From: Flavobacterium sp.
GTDB lineage: Bacteria > Bacteroidota > Bacteroidia > Flavobacteriales > Flavobacteriaceae
NCBI RefSeq assembly: GCF_027533505.1
Contig: NZ_JAPZUB010000049.1
Coordinates: 1 to 44,705 of the forward strand
Length of the DNA stretch: 44,705 nucleotides
Reading direction: 5' to 3'
Position 1 is the stretch's first letter; every line of letters starts with the position of its first letter. The notes under the pieces were generated by a model. It was not told where the DNA came from. It made no database searches and saw only the letters and a list, made by a program, of their open reading frames with translations. A program made the position numbers and the translations under genes. Of the stretch, positions 1 through 8,798 are shown piece by piece.

Positions 1-83
1 ACAATCTAAAGCTCCGATTTAACCAAATTAAAGAACTAATTATTTTTTGGTTACAATTATTGTTCAACTTTTTCACTAAAAAT

Positions 84-124
84 AAAACCACTATTTTAAT
101 CGAAATTTAAAATAGTGGCTTTTT
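84..124. terminator. Bidirectional intrinsic terminator
   Basis: A perfect 12-bp inverted repeat (CCACTATTTTAA at 88-99, TTAAAATAGTGG at 107-118) encloses a 7-nt loop. It is preceded by an A run and followed by CTTTTT, so it can act on either strand. It should end the transcript of a gene lying left of the window. Confidence 0.8.
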
Positions 125-299
125 AAGGAATGACTATTTAAGCATTTGCCCGTCTCTCTGGCTGCTTAAAAATGAATACAGTTGCGTTGATTCCTTTTGT
201 TTTCGGGGGCTTACAACATATTTTTGCCAATTTTATTTCTTAATAAATTGTCGTTTAAAATCGGTTGATTACTTCCTGAAAAATAATTACTTAGATTAT

Positions 300-330
300 T
301 TTGATTGATGGATTCTAATCTATATATTTG
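300..330 (+). promoter_or_regulatory. Promoter of the rplC operon
   Basis: TTTG at 300-303 and TATATTTG at 323-330 are separated by 19 bp. This is a full match to the Bacteroidota primary sigma-factor consensus (TTTG, 17-23 bp, TAnnTTTG). Transcription should start near 334, giving a leader of about 58 nt before the rplC ATG. Confidence 0.75.
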
Positions 331-342
331 CACGCTCAAAAA

Positions 343-370
343 AATGGCTACTTGCCATTGCTAAACAATG
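343..370 (+). promoter_or_regulatory. Overlapping alternative hairpins in the rplC leader
   Basis: AATGGC (343-348) can pair with GCCATT (354-359). CATTG (356-360) can pair with CAATG (366-370). The two stems share bases 356-359 and cannot form together. They lie inside the predicted 5' leader, 22 nt before the start codon. A role in autoregulation by an r-protein is inference; the stems are only 5-6 bp. Confidence 0.35.
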
Positions 371-391
371 TTTAATTAATTAATAATTTTT

Positions 392-1009
392 ATGTCTGGG
401 TTAATTGGAAGAAAAATCGGCATGACCAGCATCTTTGACGAGAACGGGAAAAACATCCCCTGTACCGTGATTGAAGCAGGTCCATGTGTCGTTACCCAAG
501 TCAGAACCAAAGAGGTTGACGGGTATGAAGCGTTGCAACTTGGTTTCGATGACAAAACAGAAAAACACGCCACTAAAGCGGCCGTAGGTCACTTTAAAAA
601 AGCGGGGACATCTGCTAAGAAAAAAGTCGTTGAATTCCAAGGTTTTGAAACGGAGTATAAACTTGGTGATAACATCACAGTTGACGTTTTCAGCGAAGGC
701 GAATTTGTCGATGTACAAGGTGTGTCAAAAGGAAAAGGTTTCCAAGGGGTTGTAAAACGTCACGGATTTGGTGGGGTTGGACAATCTACACACGGTCAGC
801 ACAACCGTTTGCGTGCACCGGGGTCTGTGGGTGCTTCATCGTATCCTTCTCGTGTATTCAAAGGAATGCGTATGGCCGGAAGAATGGGAGGTCAAAATGT
901 TAAAGTACAAAATCTTAGAGTTTTGAAAGTCGTAGCTGACAAAAACCTATTGGTGGTTAAAGGTGCGGTTCCTGGACATAAAAACTCGTATGTAATCATT
1001 CAGAAGTAA
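392..1009 (+). CDS. rplC: 50S ribosomal protein L3
   Basis: L3 binds 23S rRNA early in assembly and reaches toward the peptidyl transferase centre. The protein has 205 residues, the usual bacterial size, opens with [11 protein letters not shown] and carries the family core from about residue 120 ([15 protein letters not shown]) through [14 protein letters not shown]. The segment that holds the PrmB-methylated glutamine in E. coli L3 reads [11 protein letters not shown] here, with no Gln, so that modification is probably absent. It is the first gene of the operon, directly behind the promoter. Its TAA stop shares the A with the ATG of rplD (TAATG), which suggests translational coupling. Confidence 0.97.
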   Translation: MSGLIGRKIGMTSIFDENGKNIPCTVIEAGPCVVTQVRTKEVDGYEALQLGFDDKTEKHATKAAVGHFKKAGTSAKKKVVEFQGFETEYKLGDNITVDVFSEGEFVDVQGVSKGKGFQGVVKRHGFGGVGQSTHGQHNRLRAPGSVGASSYPSRVFKGMRMAGRMGGQNVKVQNLRVLKVVADKNLLVVKGAVPGHKNSYVIIQK

Positions 1010-1638
1010 TGGAAGTAAAAGTTTTAGATAGTAACGGAAAAGATACAGGCAGAAAAGTAGAACTTTCTGATGCTGTATTTGGCATCGAGCCAAACAACCA
1101 TGCGGTATATCTTGATGTTAAGCAATACCTTGCTAACCAAAGACAAGGAACACACAAAGCGAAAGAGCGCAATGAAGTGGCTGGTAGTACACGCAAGATA
1201 AAAAAACAAAAAGGAACAGGTACAGCGCGTGCAGGTAGTGTTAAGTCTCCTGTATTCGTAGGTGGAGGTACAATTTTCGGTCCTCGTCCACGTAGCTATT
1301 CTTTCAAATTGAACAAAGGCTTGAAGCGTTTAGCGCGTAAATCAGCTTTGTCTATGAAAGCGAAAGAGTCTAATTTGATTGTTGTGGAAGATTTCACTTT
1401 TGAAACACCAAGCACCAAAAAATTCCTTAGTGTATTGAATGCTTTAGGGTTAGAGAACAAAAAATCATTGTTCGTGTTGGGTGATACAAATAATAATGTA
1501 TATTTGTCGTCACGCAATTTACAAGCCTCTAAGGTTGTAACTTCTTCAGAATTAAGCGCTTACGGCATATTACATGCAAATAATTTAGTGCTAACAGAGA
1601 GTTCTGTAGCGGGAATTGTAGAAAATTTAAGTAAATAA
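1009..1638 (+). CDS. rplD: 50S ribosomal protein L4
   Basis: L4 is a 23S rRNA-binding protein whose extended loop lines the peptide exit tunnel. The 209-residue product shows this loop as a basic, glycine-rich stretch at about residues 45-98 (KKQKGTGTARAGS, then GPRPRSYSFK), followed by the globular part with KGLKRLARKSALS. It overlaps rplC by one base. In E. coli L4 represses the S10 operon through the mRNA leader; whether it acts on the rplC leader here is unknown. Confidence 0.96.
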   Translation: MEVKVLDSNGKDTGRKVELSDAVFGIEPNNHAVYLDVKQYLANQRQGTHKAKERNEVAGSTRKIKKQKGTGTARAGSVKSPVFVGGGTIFGPRPRSYSFKLNKGLKRLARKSALSMKAKESNLIVVEDFTFETPSTKKFLSVLNALGLENKKSLFVLGDTNNNVYLSSRNLQASKVVTSSELSAYGILHANNLVLTESSVAGIVENLSK

Positions 1639-1645
1639 CAGAGCC

Positions 1646-1936
1646 ATGAGTATCATCATTAAACCTATCATTACCGAAAAAGTGACCAAAGACGGGGAGC
1701 TTTTTAATCGTTTTGGTTTCGTTGTAGATAAAAAAGCCAACAAAGTACAGATCAAGAAAGCTGTAGAGGCTGCTTATGGCGTTACCGTTGTTGAAGTTAA
1801 TACGATGAATGTTCGTCCTGATCGCACTACTAAATATACCAAAAGTGGTTTGATTCAAGGAAAAACAAATTCGTACAAAAAAGCCATCGTACAAGTACAG
1901 GAAGGTGAAACAATTGATTTTTATCCTAATAACTAA
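1646..1936 (+). CDS. rplW: 50S ribosomal protein L23
   Basis: L23 sits at the exit of the peptide tunnel and is the docking site for trigger factor and SRP. The 96-residue product has the family opening (IIKPIITEKVT) and the central KKANKVQIKKAVEAAYGV segment. The late part contains the basic loop around NVRPDRTTKYTKSG. It starts 7 bp after rplD and ends 7 bp before rplB. Length and order are as expected for the S10 cluster. Confidence 0.96.
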   Translation: MSIIIKPIITEKVTKDGELFNRFGFVVDKKANKVQIKKAVEAAYGVTVVEVNTMNVRPDRTTKYTKSGLIQGKTNSYKKAIVQVQEGETIDFYPNN

Positions 1937-1943
1937 GTAAACA

Positions 1944-2768
1944 ATGTCAGTTAGAAAATTAAAACCTATTACCCCTGGCCAGCGTTTTAGAGTTGTCAAT
2001 GGTTTTGACGCCATTACAACTGATAAGCCGGAGCGTTCATTAATCGCACCGAAAAAAAGCTCAGGAGGTAGAAATAGTCAAGGAAAAATGACCATGCGTT
2101 ATACAGGCGGTGGTCACAAGCAACGTTATCGTATTATCGATTTCAAAAGAACTAAGTTTGGTATCCCTGCAACCGTTAAGTCGATTGAGTATGATCCAAA
2201 CCGAACTGCCTTTATCGCATTATTAGCGTATGCGGATGGAGAAAAAACCTACATCATTGCTCAAAATGGTTTACAAGTAGGTCAGACAGTAGTATCAGGT
2301 GAAAATGCTGCGCCTGAAATCGGAAACACTTTACCATTAAGTAAGATTCCTCTTGGAACGGTAATTTCATGTATTGAATTACGTCCAGGTCAGGGAGCTA
2401 TTATTGCGCGTTCAGCGGGTACTTTTGCCCAATTGATGGCTCGTGATGGTAAATATGCAACGATCAAAATGCCTTCAGGAGAAACTCGTTTAATCTTGTT
2501 GACTTGTATGGCTACCATTGGTGCAGTTTCCAACTCTGACCACCAGTTAATTGTATCTGGTAAAGCAGGTAGAAGCAGATGGTTAGGTAGAAGACCAAGA
2601 ACACGACCAGTAGCGATGAACCCTGTAGATCACCCGATGGGAGGTGGTGAAGGACGTTCTTCTGGAGGTCACCCACGTTCTAGAAAAGGTCTACCAGCTA
2701 AAGGATACAGAACACGTTCTTTAGTTAATCCAAGTAACAAGTATATTGTTGAACGCAGAAAGAAATAA
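1944..2768 (+). CDS. rplB: 50S ribosomal protein L2
   Basis: L2 is needed for subunit joining and peptidyl transferase activity. The product is 274 residues, standard for bacteria, with the N-terminal OB-like fold ([18 protein letters not shown]) and the C-terminal signature [17 protein letters not shown]. The first histidine of the DHPxGGGEG motif, the functionally important one in E. coli, is kept. The second histidine of the E. coli motif is Met here, which I believe is common in Bacteroidota. The C-terminus is strongly basic. The next gene begins 10 bp downstream. Confidence 0.97.
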   Translation: MSVRKLKPITPGQRFRVVNGFDAITTDKPERSLIAPKKSSGGRNSQGKMTMRYTGGGHKQRYRIIDFKRTKFGIPATVKSIEYDPNRTAFIALLAYADGEKTYIIAQNGLQVGQTVVSGENAAPEIGNTLPLSKIPLGTVISCIELRPGQGAIIARSAGTFAQLMARDGKYATIKMPSGETRLILLTCMATIGAVSNSDHQLIVSGKAGRSRWLGRRPRTRPVAMNPVDHPMGGGEGRSSGGHPRSRKGLPAKGYRTRSLVNPSNKYIVERRKK

Positions 2769-2778
2769 TTAGATAGAC

Positions 2779-3057
2779 ATGGCACGTTCATTAAAGAAAG
2801 GACCTTACGTTCACTATAAATTAGAAAAGAAAGTTTTAGAAAACGCTGAAAATGGCAATAAAAATGTGGTTAAGACTTGGTCAAGAGCCTCAATGATTAC
2901 GCCTGACTTCGTTGGACAAACTATCGCAGTTCACAATGGTCGCCAATTCGTTCCTGTGTATGTTACCGAGAACATGGTGGGTCATAAATTAGGAGAATTT
3001 TCACCAACAAGATCCTTTAGAGGTCATGCTGGAGCTAAAAATAAAGGTAAAAAATAA
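2779..3057 (+). CDS. rpsS: 30S ribosomal protein S19
   Basis: S19 sits in the head of the small subunit with S13, near the A-site tRNA. The 92-residue product has the full family pattern: [10 protein letters not shown] at the start, KTWSRASMI in the middle, [20 protein letters not shown], then [14 protein letters not shown] before a lysine-rich tail. Nothing is unusual. It is followed after 6 bp by rplV. Confidence 0.97.
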   Translation: MARSLKKGPYVHYKLEKKVLENAENGNKNVVKTWSRASMITPDFVGQTIAVHNGRQFVPVYVTENMVGHKLGEFSPTRSFRGHAGAKNKGKK

Positions 3058-3063
3058 GAAGAA

Positions 3064-3474
3064 ATGGGAGTTCGTAAAAGAAATACAGCAGACGCAAGAA
3101 AAGAGGCGAATAAGTCTTTGGCTTTTGCTAAGTTAAATAACTGCCCTACTTCACCTAGAAAAATGCGCTTAGTAGCAGACTTGGTAAGAGGTCAGAAAGT
3201 GGAAAGAGCACTTAGTATTCTAAGATTCAGCTCAAAAGAAGCTTCACGCAAATTGGAAAAACTATTGTTATCTGCCATCAATAACTGGGAGCAGAAAAAT
3301 AGTGAAGGCAATGTGGCAGAAGCAGGCTTATTTGTAAAAGAGATCAAAGTTGATGGGGGTGTAATGTTAAAACGATTACGTCCTGCTCCACAAGGTCGCG
3401 CACACAGAATCAGAAAACGTTCCAACCACGTAACTATCGTGTTAGGACAAGTAGATAACACACAAAGTAATTAA
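3064..3474 (+). CDS. rplV: 50S ribosomal protein L22
   Basis: L22 contacts all 23S rRNA domains; its beta-hairpin lines the exit tunnel opposite L4. The 136-residue protein is longer than the roughly 110 residues of E. coli L22 because of an N-terminal extension (about 17 residues, [17 protein letters not shown]) and a short tail. The core begins at about residue 22 with [21 protein letters not shown], and the hairpin is the [19 protein letters not shown] region. The N-extension is basic and probably contacts rRNA. Confidence 0.96.
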   Translation: MGVRKRNTADARKEANKSLAFAKLNNCPTSPRKMRLVADLVRGQKVERALSILRFSSKEASRKLEKLLLSAINNWEQKNSEGNVAEAGLFVKEIKVDGGVMLKRLRPAPQGRAHRIRKRSNHVTIVLGQVDNTQSN

Positions 3475-3482
3475 TAAACAGT

Positions 3483-4223
3483 ATGGGACAAAAGACAAAT
3501 CCAATTGGAAATCGCCTTGGTATCATCAGAGGATGGGATTCAAACTGGTATGGTGGAAATGATTACGGCGACAAAATCGCTGAAGATTATAAAATCAGAA
3601 AGTATATCCATGCGCGTTTATCAAAAGCTAGTGTATCTAAAGTAATTATCGAGCGCACTTTAAAACTTGTAACCGTTACTATCACTACGGCTCGTCCTGG
3701 TATCATCATTGGTAAAGGCGGTCAAGAGGTAGACAAGTTGAAAGAGGAGTTAAAGAAAATTACGGACAAAGAGGTTCAAATCAACATCTTTGAAATCAAA
3801 AGACCCGAGTTGGATGCTTTCCTAGTAGCTTCTAGTATTGCACGTCAAATCGAAAGTCGTATTTCATACCGAAGAGCTATTAAAATGGCTATCGCGGCTG
3901 CCATGCGTATGAATGCGGAAGGAATCAAAGTTATGATTTCTGGTCGATTGAATGGAGCTGAAATGGCACGTTCTGAAAATTTCAAAGAAGGTCGTATTCC
4001 TCTATCCACTTTCAGAGCCGATATTGATTACGCTTTGGCTGAAGCACATACTACTTACGGTAGAATGGGTATCAAAGTATGGATCATGAAAGGTGAAGTT
4101 TACGGAAAACGCGATTTATCGCCATTAGTAGGCATGGATAAAAAACAAGCTGCTGGTGGTAAAGGGGATGCACCCCGTAATGGGAAATCCGGTAAATCGG
4201 GAGGGGCCCGTAAAAGAAAGTAA
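3483..4223 (+). CDS. rpsC: 30S ribosomal protein S3
   Basis: S3 forms part of the mRNA entry channel. The 246-residue product contains the N-terminal KH type-2 domain with the GxxG loop ([18 protein letters not shown], about residues 73-90) and the C-terminal S3 domain with [20 protein letters not shown]. The last 25 residues form a low-complexity Gly/Lys/Arg tail (about 222-246) that should extend on the solvent side or contact rRNA. The start follows rplV by 8 bp; rplP follows after 19 bp. Confidence 0.97.
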   Translation: MGQKTNPIGNRLGIIRGWDSNWYGGNDYGDKIAEDYKIRKYIHARLSKASVSKVIIERTLKLVTVTITTARPGIIIGKGGQEVDKLKEELKKITDKEVQINIFEIKRPELDAFLVASSIARQIESRISYRRAIKMAIAAAMRMNAEGIKVMISGRLNGAEMARSENFKEGRIPLSTFRADIDYALAEAHTTYGRMGIKVWIMKGEVYGKRDLSPLVGMDKKQAAGGKGDAPRNGKSGKSGGARKRK

Positions 4224-4242
4224 TTTTTTAAATTAAAGAAAA

Positions 4243-4662
4243 ATGTTACAGCCTAAAAGAACAAAATACCGCAAGGTACAGAAAGGTAAAATGAAAGGCG
4301 TGTCACAACGTGGACATGTACTTTCCAACGGAATGTTTGGAATTAAATCGTTAGATTCAGCGTTTTTAACATCCCGTCAAATCGAGGCTGCCCGTATCGC
4401 TGCTACCCGTTACATGAAGCGTGAAGGACAGTTATGGATTAAGATCTTCCCGGATAAACCAATTACAAAGAAACCCCTTGAAGTACGTATGGGTAAAGGT
4501 AAAGGTGCCGTTGAATATTGGGCTGCCGTTGTTAAACCAGGCAGAATCATGTTTGAAGTAGGTGGAGTGCCGCTATCAGTAGCCAAAGAAGCTTTGCGTT
4601 TGGCCGCTCAGAAACTTCCCGTTAAAACTAAGTTTGTCGTTGCTAGAGATTTCGAAGCATAA
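4243..4662 (+). CDS. rplP: 50S ribosomal protein L16
   Basis: L16 supports the A-site tRNA elbow on the large subunit and is a late assembly protein. The product has 139 residues, begins [18 protein letters not shown] and includes the signature [19 protein letters not shown]. The arginine modified by YcfD in E. coli lies in this basic central part; whether the modification occurs here cannot be seen. Standard length and position before rpmC. Confidence 0.96.
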   Translation: MLQPKRTKYRKVQKGKMKGVSQRGHVLSNGMFGIKSLDSAFLTSRQIEAARIAATRYMKREGQLWIKIFPDKPITKKPLEVRMGKGKGAVEYWAAVVKPGRIMFEVGGVPLSVAKEALRLAAQKLPVKTKFVVARDFEA

Positions 4663-4674
4663 TTAGATCACATT

Positions 4675-4866
4675 ATGAAACAATCAGAAATTATCAATCT
4701 GTCTACAGCTGAGTTGCAAGCAAAGCTTAGTGAAATGAAAAAGTCTTACGCTGATTTACAAATGGCTCACGCCGTTTCTCCAATCCAAAATCCGCTTCAA
4801 ATTCGCAGTATGCGTAGAACGGTAGCTCGATTGGCGACTGAATTAAGCAAAAGAGAGTTACAATAA
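4675..4866 (+). CDS. rpmC: 50S ribosomal protein L29
   Basis: L29 is a small two-helix hairpin protein at the tunnel exit beside L23. The 63-residue product has the typical pattern: KQSEIINLSTAELQAKL, a helix rich in Lys/Glu, then the basic RSMRRTVARLATEL helix. It is 16-19 bp upstream of rpsQ. No odd features. Confidence 0.94.
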   Translation: MKQSEIINLSTAELQAKLSEMKKSYADLQMAHAVSPIQNPLQIRSMRRTVARLATELSKRELQ

Positions 4867-4885
4867 TTGTAATATCCGCTGAATG

Positions 4886-5143
4886 ATGGAAAAAAGAAAT
4901 TTAAGAAAAGAAAGAATTGGTGTGGTTACTAGCAACAAAATGGCAAAATCTATTGTTGTTGCTGAAACTAAAAAAGTAAAGCACCCATTATATGGTAAGT
5001 TCGTGTTAAAAACTAAGAAATATGTTGCACACGACGAAAAAAATGACTGTAACATTGGCGATACCGTACGTATCATGGAAACACGTCCGTTGAGTAAAAC
5101 CAAATGTTGGAGATTAGTTGAAATCATTGAAAGAGCGAAGTAA
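4886..5143 (+). CDS. rpsQ: 30S ribosomal protein S17
   Basis: S17 is an OB-fold primary 16S rRNA-binding protein. The product has 85 residues from the chosen start. Two ATG codons lie in tandem (4883 and 4886). I chose the second because family members I recall begin [12 protein letters not shown]; the first would only add a Met. Conserved segments are [21 protein letters not shown] and [17 protein letters not shown]. The stop is 2 bp before rplN. Confidence 0.95.
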   Translation: MEKRNLRKERIGVVTSNKMAKSIVVAETKKVKHPLYGKFVLKTKKYVAHDEKNDCNIGDTVRIMETRPLSKTKCWRLVEIIERAK

Positions 5144-5145
5144 TC

Positions 5146-5514
5146 ATGGTACAACAGGAAAGTAGATTAAAAGTTGCGGACAATACAGGTGCTAAGGAAG
5201 TACTAACTATCCGCGTGTTAGGAGGAACGAAACGTCGTTATGCCTCTGTTGGAGATAAAATTGTAGTTTCTATCAAAGATGCCACACCCAACGGAAACGT
5301 TAAAAAAGGTGCGGTTTCCACTGCAGTTGTTGTACGTACCAAAAAAGAAGTACGTCGTGCTGATGGTTCTTACATCCGTTTTGATGATAACGCTTGTGTA
5401 TTGTTGAATGCGGCAGGTGAGATGCGTGGTACGCGTGTTTTTGGTCCGGTTGCTCGAGAGCTTCGTGAGAAGCAATTCATGAAAATTGTATCATTGGCAC
5501 CTGAAGTGCTTTAA
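5146..5514 (+). CDS. rplN: 50S ribosomal protein L14
   Basis: L14 lies at the subunit interface and forms bridges with the 16S rRNA; it is also the docking point of the silencing factor RsfS. The 122-residue product begins with [17 protein letters not shown] and contains DNACVLLN and the ending [24 protein letters not shown], all family-typical. It starts 2 bp after rpsQ, consistent with coupled translation. Confidence 0.97.
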
Positions 5515-5526
5515 TTCGATCAAGAG

Positions 5527-5841
5527 ATGACAAAGATTAAAATTAAATCAGGCGACGTTGTTAAAGTCATTGCTGGTGACCACAAAGGGGCTGAAGGCAA
5601 GGTAGTTCGTGTAATCCGTGAGGATAACAAAGCGATCGTGGAAGGAGTCAATATGGTTTCTAAACACACCAAACCAAGCGCTCAAAATCCTCAAGGGGGT
5701 ATTGTAAAGAAAGAAGCTCCTATTCATATTTCTAACTTAGCTTTAGTAGATCCTAAATCTAAAGAAGCTACCAAAGTTGGATTCAAGTCTGAAGGAGATA
5801 AGAAAGTAAGATTTTCAAAAAAATCTAATCAAGTATTGTAG
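5527..5841 (+). CDS. rplX: 50S ribosomal protein L24
   Basis: L24 is an assembly initiator at the 5' end of 23S rRNA with a KOW fold. The KOW motif is visible at residues 7-34 ([20 protein letters not shown]), followed by [20 protein letters not shown] and KEAPIHISN. The product has 104 residues. The C-terminal 15 residues are a basic tail. rplE starts 2 bp after its stop. Confidence 0.96.
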   Translation: MTKIKIKSGDVVKVIAGDHKGAEGKVVRVIREDNKAIVEGVNMVSKHTKPSAQNPQGGIVKKEAPIHISNLALVDPKSKEATKVGFKSEGDKKVRFSKKSNQVL

Positions 5842-5843
5842 TT

Positions 5844-6395
5844 ATGGCATATATTCCAAGACTAAAACAAGAATATAAGAGTCGTGTTATCACCGCTCTT
5901 AAAGAAGAATTCGGTTACAAAAATGTAATGCAAGTGCCTAAACTTGAGAAAATTGTAATTAGCCGAGGTGTAGGTGCTGCGGTATCTGATAAAAAATTAG
6001 TAGATTACGCGGTTGATGAGTTGACTAAAATCACCGGTCAAAAAGCGTTAGCGACCATTTCTAAAAAAGACGTTGCTTCCTTTAAATTGCGTAAAGGAAT
6101 GCCTATTGGTGCTAAAGTAACTTTACGTGGTGAGCGTATGTATGAATTCTTGGATCGTTTGATTACTTCAGCGTTACCTCGTGTACGTGATTTCAGCGGT
6201 ATCAAAGCAAATGGTTTTGATGGACGTGGAAATTACAACTTAGGGGTTACAGAGCAAATCATTTTTCCTGAAATCGACATCGATAAAGTGAACAAAATTG
6301 CCGGTATGGACATTACTTTTGTAACGACTGCCAAAACCGACAAAGAAGCAAAATCATTACTAGCTGAATTAGGTTTACCTTTTAAAAAGAATTAA
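5844..6395 (+). CDS. rplE: 50S ribosomal protein L5
   Basis: L5 binds 5S rRNA and helps form the central protuberance and a bridge to S13. The product is 183 residues, the usual size, with motifs [50 protein letters not shown] and the C-terminal GLPFKKN. In E. coli the S8 repressor site lies at the start of this gene. No such structure is evident here; the structured interval lies directly before rpsH instead. Confidence 0.97.
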   Translation: MAYIPRLKQEYKSRVITALKEEFGYKNVMQVPKLEKIVISRGVGAAVSDKKLVDYAVDELTKITGQKALATISKKDVASFKLRKGMPIGAKVTLRGERMYEFLDRLITSALPRVRDFSGIKANGFDGRGNYNLGVTEQIIFPEIDIDKVNKIAGMDITFVTTAKTDKEAKSLLAELGLPFKKN

Positions 6396-6398
6396 GTT

Positions 6399-6668
6399 AT
6401 GGCTAAAGAATCAATGAAAGCCCGTGAGGTGAAACGCCAAAAAACGGTAGCGAAATATGCTGAAAAGCGCAAAGCGTTATTAGAAGCTGGAGATTACGAA
6501 GGGTTACAGAAATTACCTAAAAACGCTTCTCCTGTTCGTTTGCACAACCGTTGTAAATTAACGGGTCGTCCTCGCGGATACATGCGTCAATTCGGTATTT
6601 CACGTGTTACTTTCCGTGAAATGGCCAACCAAGGCTTAATTCCTGGGGTGAAAAAAGCGAGCTGGTAA
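6399..6668 (+). CDS. rpsN: 30S ribosomal protein S14 (zinc-free type)
   Basis: S14 is a late-assembly protein of the 30S head. The 89-residue product is the long, zinc-independent form: it contains only one cysteine (in [16 protein letters not shown]) and lacks the CxxC pair of the short 61-residue zinc type. The C-terminal [15 protein letters not shown] pattern is standard. An unusually wide 76-bp gap with a stem-loop follows before rpsH. Confidence 0.96.
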   Translation: MAKESMKAREVKRQKTVAKYAEKRKALLEAGDYEGLQKLPKNASPVRLHNRCKLTGRPRGYMRQFGISRVTFREMANQGLIPGVKKASW

Positions 6669-6744
6669 GCAATAAAAAGTTTAATTGGTTAAAGGTTCGC
6701 TGGGCATAGTGTTCAGCGAAAACCATAACCGCAAATTCATACAT
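6669..6744 (+). promoter_or_regulatory. Structured interval before rpsH
   Basis: Most junctions in this cluster are under 20 bp; this one is 76 bp. It contains a stem TTCGCTG (6696-6702) with CAGCGAA (6714-6720) around an 11-nt loop. Two further helical segments may lie outside it: GGTT 6694-6697 (sharing its two Ts with the stem, in an alternative register) with AACC 6721-6724, and GGTT 6687-6690 with AACC 6727-6730. It ends 15 nt before the S8 start codon. It could be an S8-binding control element, since S8 is the spc-operon repressor in E. coli; that role is inference. Confidence 0.45.
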
Positions 6745-7143
6745 ATGTATACAGATCCAATTGCCGATTTTCTTACGAGAATTAGAAATGCAGCAAAAGC
6801 CAATCACAAAGTGGTTGAAATTCCTGCTTCTAATATGAAGAAAGAAATCACCAAAATTTTATTTGATCAAGGGTATATCTTAAGCTACAAGTTTGAAGAT
6901 AATACCGTTCAGGGTACCATCAAAATCGCTCTTAAGTACGATAAGGATACTAAAGAGTCGGTGATTAGAGATATCCAAAGAATTAGTAAACCAGGTTTAC
7001 GTAAATATGCAGGTGCTACAAAATTACCCCGAATCTTGAACGGTTTGGGTATTGCTATTGTGTCAACTTCCAAAGGATTGATGACCGGTAAGCAAGCGCG
7101 CCAGTTGAATGTGGGTGGTGAAGTTATTTGTTACGTATACTAA
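6745..7143 (+). CDS. rpsH: 30S ribosomal protein S8
   Basis: S8 binds helix 21 of 16S rRNA and, in E. coli, represses the spc operon by binding its mRNA. I start at the ATG giving [15 protein letters not shown], which is the family N-terminus and yields 132 residues. The frame is open further upstream to a TTG at 6685, but those 20 residues match nothing in S8 and overlap the hairpin. The C-terminal RNA-binding motif appears as [20 protein letters not shown] and GGEVICYVY. Confidence 0.96.
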   Translation: MYTDPIADFLTRIRNAAKANHKVVEIPASNMKKEITKILFDQGYILSYKFEDNTVQGTIKIALKYDKDTKESVIRDIQRISKPGLRKYAGATKLPRILNGLGIAIVSTSKGLMTGKQARQLNVGGEVICYVY

Positions 7144-7157
7144 TAAAAAGGGAAACG

Positions 7158-7700
7158 ATGTCAAGAATAGGTAAAAGCCCAATTACGATCCCAGCGGGAG
7201 TAGAGGTAACTCTAGGCGAAGGTGTGATTACAGTAAAAGGAAAATTAGGTCAACTTACACAGGAGTTCTCAGACGTAACTGTAAAAGTTGAAGGTGATCA
7301 AATCACAGTAGAACGATCATCTGATTATAAAGATCAACGCGCAAAACACGGTTTATACCGCTCTTTAATCAACAACATGATTATTGGGGTTTCAACCGGT
7401 TTTACGAATGAATTAGAACTAGTAGGGGTAGGATATCGTGCTTCTAATGCAGGTCAAAAATTGGATCTTGCTTTAGGATATTCACACAATATCGTTTTAG
7501 AAATTGCACCAGAAGTTACGGTGGAAACTATTTCTGAAAAAGGAAAAAACCCTATTGTAAAACTTACCTCTTACGACAAACAGCTTTTAGGTCAAGTGAC
7601 TGCGAAAATTCGCGGTTTCCGTAAGCCTGAGCCATACAAAGGAAAAGGTATCAAGTTTGTAGGTGAAGTATTAAGAAGAAAAGCAGGTAAATCAGCTTAA
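7158..7700 (+). CDS. rplF: 50S ribosomal protein L6
   Basis: L6 sits near the sarcin-ricin loop and the factor-binding site. The product from the chosen start has 180 residues and begins SRIGKSPITIPAGVEV, the family N-terminus. An in-frame upstream ATG at 7128 would overlap rpsH and add ten unrelated residues, so it was not used. The C-terminal signature is KIRGFRKPEPYKGKGIKF, followed by a basic tail. rplR starts 11 bp later. Confidence 0.96.
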   Translation: MSRIGKSPITIPAGVEVTLGEGVITVKGKLGQLTQEFSDVTVKVEGDQITVERSSDYKDQRAKHGLYRSLINNMIIGVSTGFTNELELVGVGYRASNAGQKLDLALGYSHNIVLEIAPEVTVETISEKGKNPIVKLTSYDKQLLGQVTAKIRGFRKPEPYKGKGIKFVGEVLRRKAGKSA

Positions 7701-7711
7701 AAATAAAGGTT

Positions 7712-8065
7712 ATGTCATTATCAAAATCGGAAAGAAGACAAAGAATTCAGTTCAGAATCCGTAAGATTGTCAAGGGTACTGCTACCCAACCCAGACTTTC
7801 GGTATTCAGAAGTAATAAAGAAATCTATGCCCAGCTCATAGACGATGTGAATGGTGTTACTTTATTAGCTGCTTCATCGCGCGAAAAAGGAGTAGATTTC
7901 AAAGGTACAAACGTGGAAATTGCCGAGCAAGTTGGTAAACTTTTGGGTGAAAAAGCGTTAAAAGCAGGTGTAGAAACTATCGCATTCGATCGTGGGGGTT
8001 ATTTATACAATGGACGTGTTAAATCATTAGCAGATGGCGCTAGAGCCGCTGGACTTAAATTCTAA
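7712..8065 (+). CDS. rplR: 50S ribosomal protein L18
   Basis: L18 binds 5S rRNA together with L5. The 117-residue product shows the basic N-terminus ([19 protein letters not shown]), the [18 protein letters not shown] segment and the C-terminal [20 protein letters not shown]. All are family-typical and the length is standard. It sits 5 bp upstream of rpsE. Confidence 0.97.
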   Translation: MSLSKSERRQRIQFRIRKIVKGTATQPRLSVFRSNKEIYAQLIDDVNGVTLLAASSREKGVDFKGTNVEIAEQVGKLLGEKALKAGVETIAFDRGGYLYNGRVKSLADGARAAGLKF

Positions 8066-8070
8066 TCGTT

Positions 8071-8592
8071 ATGTACAAGTACAAAAATATCGAACTAGTA
8101 AAACCCAGCGGACTTGAGTTGAAAGACCGTTTGGTGAGTGTAAATCGTGTTACTAAAGTAACCAAAGGAGGTAGAGCATTTGGTTTCTCTGCTATCGTCG
8201 TTGTCGGTGATGAGCATGGTGTAGTAGGTCACGGTCTTGGAAAATCCAAAGACGTTTCTGAAGCTATTGCTAAAGCGGTAGAAGATGCAAAGAAAAATCT
8301 AGTGCGCATTCCTCTTAGTGGTCACTCTGTACCTCACGAACAAAAAGGAAAATACGGAGGAGCTCGCGTTTATTTAATGCCGGCTTCACACGGTACCGGA
8401 GTTATTGCTGGTGGTGCTGTTCGTGCCGTTTTGGAATCGGTAGGTGTTCACGATGTATTGTCAAAATCGCAAGGATCCTCAAACCCTCACAATGTGGTAA
8501 AAGCTACTTTTGATGCATTACTTCAAATGCGTAGTGCAGCTACTGTTGCCAAACAAAGAGGAGTGTCTTTGGATAAAGTTTTTAAAGGATAA
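8071..8592 (+). CDS. rpsE: 30S ribosomal protein S5
   Basis: S5 lines the mRNA entry and takes part in decoding fidelity. The 173-residue product has the N-terminal double-stranded RNA-binding-like domain ([19 protein letters not shown], about residues 22-40) and the C-terminal domain with [19 protein letters not shown] and [15 protein letters not shown]. The loop KVTKGGR is where spectinomycin-resistance changes map in E. coli; it looks wild type here. Confidence 0.97.
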   Translation: MYKYKNIELVKPSGLELKDRLVSVNRVTKVTKGGRAFGFSAIVVVGDEHGVVGHGLGKSKDVSEAIAKAVEDAKKNLVRIPLSGHSVPHEQKGKYGGARVYLMPASHGTGVIAGGAVRAVLESVGVHDVLSKSQGSSNPHNVVKATFDALLQMRSAATVAKQRGVSLDKVFKG

Positions 8593-8604
8593 TTCGCTTA
8601 AAGT

Positions 8605-8787
8605 ATGGCAAAGTTAGTAGTAAAACAAGTTAGAAGTCAAATCAACTGTCCGCAATCTCAAAAAAGAGGATTGGTTGCTTTAGGTCTTCGTAGAATAGGA
8701 CAAGTTGTGGAACATGAATCAAACCCAGCTATCCTTGGAATGATAAATAAAGTTAAACACTTAGTTTCCGTTGAGGAAGTTAAATAA
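8605..8787 (+). CDS. rpmD: 50S ribosomal protein L30
   Basis: L30 is a small beta-alpha-beta protein on the large subunit. The 60-residue product reads [20 protein letters not shown], then [18 protein letters not shown] and ends [15 protein letters not shown]. This matches the family in size and in the conserved LGLRRIGQ core. It lies 12 bp after rpsE and 11 bp before rplO, the normal spc order. Confidence 0.95.
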   Translation: MAKLVVKQVRSQINCPQSQKRGLVALGLRRIGQVVEHESNPAILGMINKVKHLVSVEEVK

Positions 8788-8798
8788 CAAGATACGTT

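Larger units (their letters stand above)
1..391. other. Non-coding region upstream of rplC
   Basis: No convincing gene is seen here. Frame 2 closes at a stop near base 23 and could be the tail of something upstream, but six codons cannot be identified. The region holds an 8-bp inverted repeat (TAACCAAA at 20-27, TTTGGTTA at 46-53), a clear terminator, and a consensus promoter with a short leader for rplC. rpsJ, which in many bacteria directly precedes rplC, is not present in this stretch. Confidence 0.7.

Noticed and set aside
6685..6744. Upstream extension of rpsH from a TTG codon
   Set aside because: The added residues do not match S8 and the DNA folds into a stem-loop; the ATG at 6745 gives the family N-terminus.
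7128..7157. Upstream ATG for rplF inside rpsH
   Set aside because: It would overlap rpsH and add ten residues unlike L6; MSRIGKSPI at 7158 is the family start.
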